Notes: a model not told the origin generated them from the sequence alone. Shown: positions 1 through 5,497, counted from the first letter of the stretch. The stretch: 5,497 nt of DNA from Gemmatimonadota bacterium (GCA_003695865.1 RFGQ01000226.1:1-5497); one strand, 5' to 3'. Numbers and translations are program-made.

Positions 1-43
1 CCATCGATCTTCGGAAAAGGCACACCCGGGGCTCTTCATGCGT

Positions 44-66
44 TCAGCGGCACTTCGTGCCGCTGA
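44..66. other. Perfect 10-bp hairpin near left edge
   Basis: Positions 44-53 (TCAGCGGCAC) pair perfectly with 57-66 (GTGCCGCTGA) around a TTC triloop. No T-run follows on either strand, so it is not a canonical intrinsic terminator. It may be the U-less terminator of a gene lying left of the window, or a structured part of the leader of the lipoprotein gene at 142. The stem is seen directly; the role is inference. Confidence 0.45.
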
Positions 67-86
67 CACCTTGGCCGGAGGATCGT

Positions 87-105
87 CGGGGTCACTGGGA
101 CCCCG
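87..105 (+). other. 7-bp hairpin in the lipoprotein-gene leader
   Basis: Positions 87-93 (CGGGGTC) pair perfectly with 99-105 (GACCCCG) around the loop ACTGG. It sits 36 bases before the ATG at 142 and leaves the Shine-Dalgarno at 129-134 free. It could stabilise the 5' end of the transcript or be a chance fold in GC-rich DNA. No known riboswitch class is recognised. Confidence 0.3.
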
Positions 106-128
106 CAGGTTTCAGACCCTCCGTTTCA

Positions 129-134
129 AAGGAG
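129..134 (+). promoter_or_regulatory. Strong Shine-Dalgarno for the small lipoprotein
   Basis: AAGGAG lies 7 bases before the ATG at 142, close to ideal spacing. This is the best ribosome-binding site in the window. It is a main reason for accepting the 41-codon frame as a real gene rather than the overlapping longer frames. Confidence 0.75.
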
Positions 135-141
135 AACCCCG

Positions 142-267
142 ATGAAGCTGCTCCGCCTGTTCTTCGTGGCCGCCGTCCTCTCCGTGGCCGCTACCGCGTG
201 CTCGAGCCCGACCAGCCTCGACTGCCCGCAGGGAGCCGTCTGCCACGAGCCTGACAGCGGCAACTGA
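142..267 (+). CDS. Small lipoprotein (41 aa)
   Basis: This short frame (ATG to TGA) encodes a 41-residue peptide of unknown function that should be exported and lipid-anchored. It begins with a charged n-region (MKLLR), has a hydrophobic core FFVAAVLSVAA, and ends the signal in a lipobox-like ATAC with Cys20 as the predicted acylated residue. Residue +2 is Ser, which by the Escherichia coli Lol rule would favour the outer membrane. The mature peptide would be only 22 residues long. It contains two further cysteines, C28 and C34 (CPQGAVC), which could form a small disulfide loop, and an acidic tail. The ATG is preceded by AAGGAG at 129-134. The gene stands alone and converges on the GAF/TPR gene across a hairpin at 283-309. 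Predicted small lipoproteins of this type are frequent in high-GC bacteria and usually have no assigned role. I am fairly sure it is a real gene; the function is unknown. Confidence 0.7.
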   Translation: MKLLRLFFVAAVLSVAATACSSPTSLDCPQGAVCHEPDSGN

Positions 268-282
268 TTCGGGACGGTGGCG

Positions 283-309
283 CCCCGCCTGAGAGGGACT
301 CAGGCGGGG
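283..309. terminator. Hairpin between convergent genes, probable bidirectional terminator
   Basis: Positions 283-293 (CCCCGCCTGAG) pair perfectly over 11 bp with 299-309 (CTCAGGCGGGG) around a 5-base loop, AGGGA. It lies 15 bases after the lipoprotein stop. It also contains, in its right arm, the TGA stop (300-302) of the convergent GAF/TPR gene. There is no adjacent T-tract on either strand; the nearest + strand T-run, at 327-331, is about 17 bases downstream. It therefore departs from the classical intrinsic type. Position and perfect pairing support a terminator role. Confidence 0.6.
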
Positions 310-2225
310 TCCGCCGCCGCCGCTAGTTTTTCGACGCCTCGTCGGACCCCTTCGATCTGGGTCCACGGGGCGTCGTCTTCTTCCGCGACGGTCGACGCTT
401 CGACTTCCGCAACGGCCTGGCGCAGGTCCTCGAGCGCCCGATCGACCTTGAAGTAGTACTCGTTCAGGCCGAACTCCGCACAGTGGTGGCGCGCCCGCTC
501 GAGCCACTTGCGCGCGGCTGCATCATCTTCGAGCATCGCCCATGCGATGCCTCGATAGTACAGAAACTCGGCAATCATGTACGTGCGCCCGGACGATTTC
601 CACGGCTCTTCGTCCACCTTCGCCAGTCGCCTCTCGTACTCGGCCCGGTCACCGCGGCAGGCAGCCATGAACGCGAAGGCGTCCATCGCGTACACCCGAT
701 AGTACCAGTCGTCGGCGAGGGTGAGCACGACTCGGTATGTGCGTTCGGCGCTCTCGAGGTCGCCGATCATGCGGAATGCGTTGGCGAGCGCCATGAGGCC
801 CCACACCTTCTCGCGCGACGTCGGGTACGCTTCGATCGCCTTCCACGCGAGAGGGATCGCACTCCGGACGCGGCCGGCCGCCTTCTCCGTGCGCTGCAAC
901 GCCAGGTAGGCCAGCCCGAGGACCGTACCATCTCCGAGCGCCTCGCCTTCCGCGAGCACCTCCTCGGCGAGCTCGCGCGCGCGAGGCAGGTTGCCTCTCG
1001 CCCGATGAATCTCGCACATACCGTCGAGCGCGAGAGCACGCTCCTTACGGTCCCCGAGGACCTCGGCGAGCCGGAAGGCCGCCCCGTACCACGCCTCCGC
1101 CTCGGGCCATAGCGACCGACGCCGCAGCGCCCGGGCGATGCGGCGGGCCGACTTCATCGACACGGCGTGGTCGTAGACCGCCCCGGCCACGCGGTACGCG
1201 ACCCGGTAGATGGCCTCGGCACCCAGGTGGTGGCCCTGCGCGTCGACCGCCTCGCCCCACTCGTACAGCGCGACGGCCAGCTCGCGATCGCGCTCCTCGT
1301 CGGGTGCGTCCACGTTGTCGAGCAGGTCCAGTACCTTCTCCCAGCACGGCACTTCGGCCCGCTTCATCTCTTCGAGCACGCCCACGTCGCCCATGACGGG
1401 CTCGGCGATGGCCGTGGAGCCCTGCTCTCCGTGCTTCTCGCGAAACTCCCGCACGGCCCGCCGCGCCGACTCCACCTGCGCGTCGAGTAGACCGCCCGGC
1501 ACGACGCCTTCCTCGTCGACGTAGGCGAACGCCGCCCGGTAGACGGCGAAGCGGACGCCCACCGGCAGGCGCGCGTCGGGACCCCGCTGGTCTTCGATGT
1601 CGCGCAGGATCGTCCAGCCGTCGAACGAGCGCCGCGGGATGGGCATCACGGGCGGGGCGGGGCGCTCACCCAGCACGCCGCCGTCGGGGCCGCCTCCGCC
1701 CGGGCCGCCACGACCGTCGAGTTCGGCGTGGAGCACCAGCCCGCCGATGCGGCCCGCCACGTACATCAGGTCTTCGGCCGTCGCCGGATCGAGCGGCATG
1801 CGCGGCGAGCACGAGTCCACGGCGACGAACCACGCGCGCGTTCCGTCGCTTCCCAGCGTGCACAGCGCGCACGAGCGGATGCCAGGGGGCAGCCTGACGC
1901 CGCTGATCGAGCCCGCCACCTCGCCGAACTCGACGAGCCCGGGCACACCGTGCGTCCAGGCGACGCGCATGGGGTCGACGTCGAAGTCTCGGCGGGGTCG
2001 GTCGCGGCCGAGGTCGAGCACCAGGTGCGTGTGGACCAGTCCTTCGCCATACTCGTCCACCCAGATCACGGCGGCACGTTCGGCGGCGACCAGCTCCGCA
2101 CAGCGGGCGAGATACTCGACGAGTTCGGCACGGGCCCGATCCCCCGCATGCACGGCACGAGCGAGCGCAAGACGATCCTGGCGCCGGTCGCGGTGCTGCT
2201 GGATCTCGAGGACCGGTGTGGACAT
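300..2225 (-). CDS. GAF-like domain plus TPR-array protein (641 aa)
   Basis: This probable cytoplasmic protein has no signal peptide or membrane segment. Residues about 30-170 look like a GAF-type sensory fold: an N-terminal amphipathic helix (ARAELVEYLARCAELV), strand AAVIWVDEYG, then SCALCTLGSDGTRAWFVAVDS and a closing helix before LHAELD. A Gly-rich linker (171-184) follows. Residues about 200-300 form a helical bridge starting SFDGWTILRDIED. Residues about 310-600 are successive amphipathic helix pairs typical of TPR or TPR-like scaffolds, for example EAEAWYGAAFRLAEVLGD, RARELAEEVLAEGEALGD and ESAERTYRVVLTLADD. The tail is acidic (VAEEDDAP). The ATG at 2225 is preceded by GAGG (2230-2233) at 6 bases, which sets the start although the frame stays open further upstream. 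No kinase, HTH or catalytic output domain is visible, so a signal-sensing or protein-interaction role is inferred. The GAF call is from pattern only; the TPR call is firmer. Confidence 0.8.
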   Translation of the reverse strand: MSTPVLEIQQHRDRRQDRLALARAVHAGDRARAELVEYLARCAELVAAERAAVIWVDEYGEGLVHTHLVLDLGRDRPRRDFDVDPMRVAWTHGVPGLVEFGEVAGSISGVRLPPGIRSCALCTLGSDGTRAWFVAVDSCSPRMPLDPATAEDLMYVAGRIGGLVLHAELDGRGGPGGGGPDGGVLGERPAPPVMPIPRRSFDGWTILRDIEDQRGPDARLPVGVRFAVYRAAFAYVDEEGVVPGGLLDAQVESARRAVREFREKHGEQGSTAIAEPVMGDVGVLEEMKRAEVPCWEKVLDLLDNVDAPDEERDRELAVALYEWGEAVDAQGHHLGAEAIYRVAYRVAGAVYDHAVSMKSARRIARALRRRSLWPEAEAWYGAAFRLAEVLGDRKERALALDGMCEIHRARGNLPRARELAEEVLAEGEALGDGTVLGLAYLALQRTEKAAGRVRSAIPLAWKAIEAYPTSREKVWGLMALANAFRMIGDLESAERTYRVVLTLADDWYYRVYAMDAFAFMAACRGDRAEYERRLAKVDEEPWKSSGRTYMIAEFLYYRGIAWAMLEDDAAARKWLERARHHCAEFGLNEYYFKVDRALEDLRQAVAEVEASTVAEEDDAPWTQIEGVRRGVEKLAAAADPA

Positions 2226-2321
2226 GAAACCTCGTGGATACGCTGTGGGCTGTTCTTTCAAGCTAAACTGTTCCCGCGCGCGCGTGCAAGGCGCGCGTAC
2301 GGGGGCGCGCGCGAGGCGGCG
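2226..2321. promoter_or_regulatory. Divergent intergenic region, presumed promoters of the GAF/TPR and transporter genes
   Basis: These 96 bases separate two divergently read genes and must hold both promoters unless transcription starts inside the genes. Positions 2234-2275 are distinctly AT-richer than the surroundings. They contain TTTCAAGCTAAACTG, with a weak -10-like TAAACT at 2264-2269 on the plus strand (no good -35 at 17 bases) and TTGAAA on the minus strand (2256-2261). Positions 2275-2314 are low-complexity GCGC. They include an imperfect direct repeat, GCGCGCGTGC (2278-2287) and GCGCGCGTAC (2291-2300), and a 7-bp inverted repeat, 2277-2283 with 2291-2297. No promoter can be assigned firmly. 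Confidence 0.35.
2313..2316 (+). promoter_or_regulatory. Shine-Dalgarno supporting a TTG start for the transporter
   Basis: GAGG lies 5 bases before TTG at 2322. No comparable purine-rich site lies ahead of the first in-frame ATG at 2361. The TTG start also supplies the short charged N-terminus (MRRPGGTDAG) expected before the first membrane helix of this family. Confidence 0.55.
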
Positions 2322-3251
2322 TTGAGAAGGCCGGGCGGCACCGACGCGGGCCTCGCGCTCATGGCGCTCATCTGGGGCGCCAACTTCACGGTGATCAAGG
2401 CCGTGCTGGAACAGCTCGAGCCCCTGGCGCTCAACGCGCTCCGCTTTCCGCTCGCCGCACTGGCCCTGGGGCTGCTGCTGCGCCTGCGTGGCCCCCTGCC
2501 CTGGCCCCGCGCGGAAGATCGCTGGCGCATCGTGTGGCTCGGCGTGGTGGGCAACGTGCTCTACCAGCTCCTCTTCATCTTCGGGATCGACTGGACCCTG
2601 GCCGGCAACGCGGCGCTGCTGCTCGCCACCACGCCGGTGTGGACCCTGGTGCTCTCCACGGCCGTGCTGGGCGAGCGCTACGGCGCGGGCGTATGGGCGG
2701 GCGTGTGCGCCACGCTCGTGGGCATGGTGCTCGTGGTGGCCGGGGGCCCCGACGCGCTCGACTTCTCGAGCGCGCGGGTGCGGGGCGACGTGCTCATGGT
2801 GGGCGCATCGCTGGTGTGGTCCATCTACACCGTGGGCGCGCAGGACCTGACCCGGCGCTACGGCTCGCTCGCGGTCACCACGTGGACACTGCGGGTGGGT
2901 GCGGCCGGTCTGGTCGCGCTCGGGGCCGTTCCGCTCGCGCGCCGGGGGGTGGCTCACCTCGACGCCGCAGCCTGGGGCGGCGTCGCCTATGCGGGAGTGC
3001 TGGCCATCGCGGTGGCCTACGCGCTCTGGTACCGCGGGGTGGAGCACATCGGCAGCTCGCGCACGGCCGTCTATTCCAACGCGGTGCCGGTGGTAGCGCT
3101 CGCGGTGGCCTGGGTGTGGTTGGGGGAGCGGCCGACGCCCCTACAGGTGGTGGGTGCCGCGGTGATCGTGGGCGGGGTGGCGTGGGCGCGCACCGGGCGT
3201 GCGCGCCGCGAGCGGGCGCCGGCCGCCGGGCCGGGCGCAGCGGCGGACTAG
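2322..3251 (+). CDS. EamA/DMT-family transporter (309 aa)
   Basis: This is an inner-membrane transporter of the drug/metabolite transporter superfamily, EamA type. Family members export amino acids, metabolites or drugs; the substrate cannot be read from sequence. The two tandem five-helix halves are visible. The first starts LALMALIWGANFTVIKAVL (about residues 11-29) and includes LLLATTPVWTLVL and the conserved LGER after helix 4 (116-119). The second starts RGDVLMVGASLVWSIYTVG (154-172) and includes YSNAVPVVALAVAWVWLGER (251-270), followed by the last helix, LQVVGAAVIVGGVAWA. Ten helices and 309 residues match the usual family length. The basic C-terminal tail (RTGRARRER) is expected to be cytoplasmic. 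TTG at 2322 is preferred because of GAGG at 2313-2316; ATG 2361 would cut into helix 1. The gene is divergent from the GAF/TPR gene and its TAG overlaps the stop of the convergent zinc-ribbon gene. The family call is secure. Confidence 0.93.
   Translation: MRRPGGTDAGLALMALIWGANFTVIKAVLEQLEPLALNALRFPLAALALGLLLRLRGPLPWPRAEDRWRIVWLGVVGNVLYQLLFIFGIDWTLAGNAALLLATTPVWTLVLSTAVLGERYGAGVWAGVCATLVGMVLVVAGGPDALDFSSARVRGDVLMVGASLVWSIYTVGAQDLTRRYGSLAVTTWTLRVGAAGLVALGAVPLARRGVAHLDAAAWGGVAYAGVLAIAVAYALWYRGVEHIGSSRTAVYSNAVPVVALAVAWVWLGERPTPLQVVGAAVIVGGVAWARTGRARRERAPAAGPGAAAD
3216..3238 (-). terminator. Possible GC-rich terminator hairpin for the zinc-ribbon gene, inside the transporter 3' end
   Basis: Positions 3216-3224 (GCGCCGGCC) pair with 3229-3238 (GGCCGGGCGC) around GCCG, with one bulged G. 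Read on the minus strand it starts 9 bases beyond the stop of the zinc-ribbon gene, where a terminator would be expected. It has no U-tract and lies in the coding sequence of the transporter tail. GC-rich low-complexity sequence forms such stems by chance, so this is tentative. Confidence 0.22.
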
Positions 3252-4108
3252 GCCTGCGCGCTACCGTCTTCGAGCGTGCGCGAGCCCGCACCGCGCGAGC
3301 CGCTCCGCTCGCCGTCCGAGAGGCGGGCCCGGTGCATGACCTCGGGGAACTCGTAGACGATGATCCCCTCGTCGGTGATGTCGGAGCGCACGCGGAAACC
3401 GTCGTCCATCTGCTCGAGCACGCGCTCGGCCGCCTCGATCGACAGGTTGAGGTCGGCGGCCACGTCGGTCACCGTGAGCGAGCCTCCGCGGGACTGCGCG
3501 AGCAGCAGCACCTTGCGATGTAGGCGCTGCATGAGCGCGCGGCGCCGTTCCTGCTGCGCCTTCATGCCCCACCAGAAGGTCGCGGTGCCTCCGGCCCCGA
3601 TCACGCTGCCCACCGCCACGGCCGCCAGCTCGAACTCGACGAAGCCCACGGCGATGAGGAATGCGGCCATGAGGGCCATCCCCACGCCGAGAACGCGGCG
3701 CCCGATGCCCCGCCGCGGCAGGGGCGGCTCGGCCTCGCTGAGCGGCCGCGAGCCCACCACTGCGCCTACCTGAGGCCCACGGCCCGGAAACGGCCGGCCC
3801 GGGTGCGAGACCGCGGCGATGCGCGACAGCTCCCAGCCCAGTCCGCACGAGGGGCACACGCGGTGCTTGCGGCGAGCGATCCAGTAGGCCAGCCCGCCCA
3901 ACCCATACGTGAACGCGCTGATCCCCACGAGCAGGGCCACGTGCCCGGGTCGCTTGAAATAGCGCACGCCCTCACCCACGTACCCGCACCGCGGGCAGCT
4001 CTTCACGGCCATCGTGGGATGGAGGACGGCGCGCGCCACGACCGCCCCGCACGTCGGACACGAGGCGTCGTTGACCGTCAGGTGTTCACCGCACGTGGAA
4101 CAGCGCAT
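3248..4108 (-). CDS. Zinc-ribbon membrane protein with LITAF-like split motif and winged-helix-like C-terminus (286 aa)
   Basis: I do not recognise a named family. Numbered from the ATG at 4108, an N-terminal zinc ribbon has CSTC (C3, C6) and CPTC (C17, C20). A second CXXC pair, CPRC (C38, C41) and CPSC (C85, C88), flanks a hydrophobic stretch (about 56-78, GHVALLVGISAFTYGLGGLAYWIA) followed by basic RRKHRV. This is the arrangement of LITAF domains. Two more hydrophobic segments lie at about 139-157 and 160-180. After a charged turn, residues about 190-256 resemble a winged helix: helices around RRALMQRLHRKVLLLAQ, SLTVTDVAADLNLSIEAAER and VLEQMDD, then wing-like FRVRSDITDEGIIVYEF. The domain should face the cytoplasm. 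The frame also has a GTG at 4144, but neither start has a well-spaced Shine-Dalgarno; the ATG directly precedes the ribbon. Its stop overlaps the transporter stop. DNA binding or protein interaction is inferred, not shown. Confidence 0.8.
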   Translation of the reverse strand: MRCSTCGEHLTVNDASCPTCGAVVARAVLHPTMAVKSCPRCGYVGEGVRYFKRPGHVALLVGISAFTYGLGGLAYWIARRKHRVCPSCGLGWELSRIAAVSHPGRPFPGRGPQVGAVVGSRPLSEAEPPLPRRGIGRRVLGVGMALMAAFLIAVGFVEFELAAVAVGSVIGAGGTATFWWGMKAQQERRRALMQRLHRKVLLLAQSRGGSLTVTDVAADLNLSIEAAERVLEQMDDGFRVRSDITDEGIIVYEFPEVMHRARLSDGERSGSRGAGSRTLEDGSAQA

Positions 4109-4215
4109 CACTCTCGCAGGTGGGTGGGCTCCCCCCGTAGACACTCGCTACTACGTGTTCGTTCCCCAAAGGATTCAGCAGGATCCGTACCGCAAACATC
4201 TCACGCCGGAGCGGC
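4109..4215 (-). promoter_or_regulatory. Intergenic gap with a possible ECF-sigma-like promoter
   Basis: The minus strand carries GGAAC (4161-4165) and, 19 bases further on, TCTAC (4137-4141). This resembles the GGAAC...TC pattern of RpoE/ECF-type promoters. If used, transcription would begin about 20 bases before the ATG at 4108 and would exclude the alternative GTG at 4144. No convincing terminator hairpin with a T-run follows the upstream peptidase stop at 4216. The match is short and could be chance. Confidence 0.2.
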
Positions 4216-5497
4216 TCAGAACACCCGTACGATCTGCATCTGGAGCCCCGATTCGGGCGGGGGAGGCAGCCCCCCCTCCCCACTGAGAGACAGCGCCAGC
4301 CCGCCCACGTTGCCCGAATAGTGGCGCACACCGGCCGACCACAGCGTGCCGCTCCGCACGAAGTCGGCGTCGGCCAGGTCGTCGACCGGGAGGGCGTTCT
4401 CCAGGCCGAAGCGCTGGAACTCGATCAGCAGGTCGAGCCGCTCGAAGTGCAGCGCCGGACGGGATCGGCTCCGCACGACGGAGAAGCCCTCGCCGGCCAG
4501 CGCCGTGCCGAAGTCGGCGATCATCTGCGGCCAAGGAATGCCCGCCTCGGCCACGAGGTTGTCGATGCCGGTCCGGGTCGAAGCCGTGAGGCGCCTGAGC
4601 AGCGCGTTGTCGCCGCCCAGCCGGTCGCGCAGGTGCCGCATGAAGAGCCATCCCCCGCCCCGCTCCTCGAGCGTGCCGCCGCCGGTGACGTAGAGCAGGC
4701 TCGTCTCCCAGGGAGCCGCGAGGTAGCGGGCCGCACGGCGGAGGTTGCCGCGGTCGAACATGAAGCCCCCCGTGCCCGCCCGGAACACGGCGGCGTCTCC
4801 CACGATGTCTTCGGCCATCTGCGCCAACCCCTCCGAAAGCCAGAGGGCCTCTGTGCGCTCGGCGCCGCCCACGAGCACGCGCTGATTGAAGTGAATCATG
4901 TGCTGCAGCTCGTGCGCCATGATCGCGGGCAGCTCGTCGAGCACCTGACCGGGCAGGCGCACGTCGCCCCAGCGGCCGTTGCCGTCGGGCACCATGGCGT
5001 AAAAGATCTCACCCCGGTTCGAGTTCTCGAGCTCGGGCCGCAGATCGAGACCGAAGAAGAAGCCCGCGACGAAGCCGGCGCTGCCCCGGGGCGTGAGCTC
5101 GTTCACCACCGGGGTGAAGAGCACGTCGATCAGGCCGTTGCCGTCGAGGTCGGAGACGGCGCCGAAGGTGGCGGTGTCGGTCGGGAAGATGAGCTCGTCG
5201 AACTCGTTGGCGAGCAGCTCGACGGCGGTGTCCGAGTAGGCCCCTTCGGCGCGCACGTCTTCCCACCACACGGCCGCCGCGCTCACGCGACGTACCCGCG
5301 CGCGGACGGTCTCGAAGCGATTGTCGCGGTCGAGCACCTTGAAGTCGCGCTCGTCGCCGGGCTGCGGCATGCGCAGCGGCGCCCGCGCAGCCCCCGGGGC
5401 GGCGTCGGGTGCGCGGCCGGCCGGAGGGGGAAACGCGGCCTCGAGCGCGCGGATCCGGGCGTCGAAGCGGGTCTGCGGGTCGAGCCCCGGGTGGGGG
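4216..5497 (-). CDS. Zinc metallopeptidase, M30/hyicolysin-like gluzincin, 5' end outside the window
   Basis: This is the C-terminal 427 residues of a probable secreted or surface zinc endopeptidase. The frame stays open to the right edge with no clear start (an ATG at 5370 lacks a Shine-Dalgarno and sits mid-chain), so the signal peptide would lie outside. Counting from that internal Met, the active site is AHELQHMIHF (H153, E154, H157; bases 4900-4914). The likely third zinc ligand is E180 in ALWLSEGLAQMAED, 27 residues after H153, which is the gluzincin layout. Upstream, DLDGNGLID (74-82; bases 5125-5151) matches an EF-hand/dockerin-type calcium loop at positions 1, 3, 5, 6 and 8. The segment from FETVRARVRRVS leads into the catalytic domain. 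Residues after about 300 are a non-catalytic tail ending in a Pro-rich PPPP and QMQIVRVF. HExxH and the downstream Glu are seen directly; the M30 assignment is from resemblance, and other gluzincin families remain possible. Substrate unknown. Confidence 0.82.
   Translation of the reverse strand, partial: PHPGLDPQTRFDARIRALEAAFPPPAGRAPDAAPGAARAPLRMPQPGDERDFKVLDRDNRFETVRARVRRVSAAAVWWEDVRAEGAYSDTAVELLANEFDELIFPTDTATFGAVSDLDGNGLIDVLFTPVVNELTPRGSAGFVAGFFFGLDLRPELENSNRGEIFYAMVPDGNGRWGDVRLPGQVLDELPAIMAHELQHMIHFNQRVLVGGAERTEALWLSEGLAQMAEDIVGDAAVFRAGTGGFMFDRGNLRRAARYLAAPWETSLLYVTGGGTLEERGGGWLFMRHLRDRLGGDNALLRRLTASTRTGIDNLVAEAGIPWPQMIADFGTALAGEGFSVVRSRSRPALHFERLDLLIEFQRFGLENALPVDDLADADFVRSGTLWSAGVRHYSGNVGGLALSLSGEGGLPPPPESGLQMQIVRVF

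Noticed and set aside
1..39. Possible divergent minus-strand gene starting at ATG 39 and leaving the window, or the tail of a plus-strand gene ending by position 66.
   Set aside because: Only about 13 to 22 codons are visible, with no Shine-Dalgarno or recognisable motif, so neither can be supported.
57..254. 65-codon plus-strand frame overlapping the small lipoprotein.
   Set aside because: It starts inside the first hairpin with no Shine-Dalgarno and has the Arg/Pro-rich composition of a GC-rich shadow. The overlapping 41-codon frame has a lipobox and a strong ribosome site.
1728..2321. Plus-strand open frame upstream of and in frame with the transporter.
   Set aside because: It is the antisense shadow of the GAF/TPR gene. 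The transporter has a ribosome site and a family-typical N-terminus at 2322.
2226..3047. Minus-strand open frame continuing upstream of the GAF/TPR gene across the transporter, which would make a 915-residue protein.
   Set aside because: The extra N-terminal part is low-complexity His/Arg/Gln-rich sequence antisense to a well-supported EamA transporter. The ATG at 2225 has its own GAGG site and a normal-looking N-terminus.
4109..4144. Alternative GTG start at 4144 for the zinc-ribbon protein, adding 12 residues.
   Set aside because: No Shine-Dalgarno precedes it and the added residues are featureless. The ATG at 4108 directly precedes the zinc ribbon. The choice remains uncertain, because that ATG also lacks a well-spaced site.
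4216..5370. Treating the ATG at 5370 as the true start of the metallopeptidase.
   Set aside because: No Shine-Dalgarno and no signal peptide follow it, and the frame continues upstream with plausible coding sequence (for example DARIRALEAAFPPP) to the window edge.
1..5497. A defence island, biosynthetic cluster or mobile element.
   Set aside because: No transposase, integrase, nuclease, toxin-antitoxin pair, repeat array or biosynthetic enzyme is visible. Gene order and strand alternation look like ordinary chromosomal sequence.

Overview
The window is very GC-rich (by eye well over 60% G+C, with G/C strongly preferred at third codon positions). It looks like one piece of a free-living bacterial chromosome. 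I see no phage, transposon, CRISPR, tRNA or rRNA sequence. The gene types (a tiny lipoprotein, a secreted-type gluzincin, a GAF-like/TPR protein and a zinc-ribbon membrane protein) would suit a Gemmatimonadota-like or other high-GC soil or aquatic bacterium. That assignment is inference from style; no marker gene is present.

Layout, left to right. Positions 1-141 are a non-coding leader with two perfect hairpins. Positions 142-267 (+) encode a 41-residue lipoprotein with a strong Shine-Dalgarno sequence. A perfect 11-bp hairpin at 283-309 separates it from the convergent gene 300-2225 (-), a 641-residue protein with an N-terminal GAF-like domain and a C-terminal TPR-type helical array. Positions 2226-2321 are a short divergent intergenic region with the most AT-rich patch seen between the genes. 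It leads to 2322-3251 (+), an EamA/DMT-family ten-helix transporter that probably starts at TTG. This gene ends on the same CTAG tetranucleotide that supplies the stop of the convergent gene 3248-4108 (-). That gene encodes a membrane protein with zinc-ribbon motifs, one of them split around a hydrophobic segment in the manner of LITAF domains, followed by a winged-helix-like C-terminus. After a 107-bp gap, 4216-5497 (-) is the C-terminal part of a zinc metallopeptidase (HELQH plus a downstream SEG glutamate, M30/hyicolysin-like). It carries a calcium-loop-like motif, and its start lies beyond the right edge.

The genes alternate in strand and form no obvious operon. The last two are on the same strand, but the gap and the lack of related function argue against a tight unit. 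I do not see a single integrated new system. The most unusual items are the membrane-split zinc ribbon joined to a winged helix, the GAF-TPR protein with no recognisable output domain, and the tiny lipoprotein with a structured leader.
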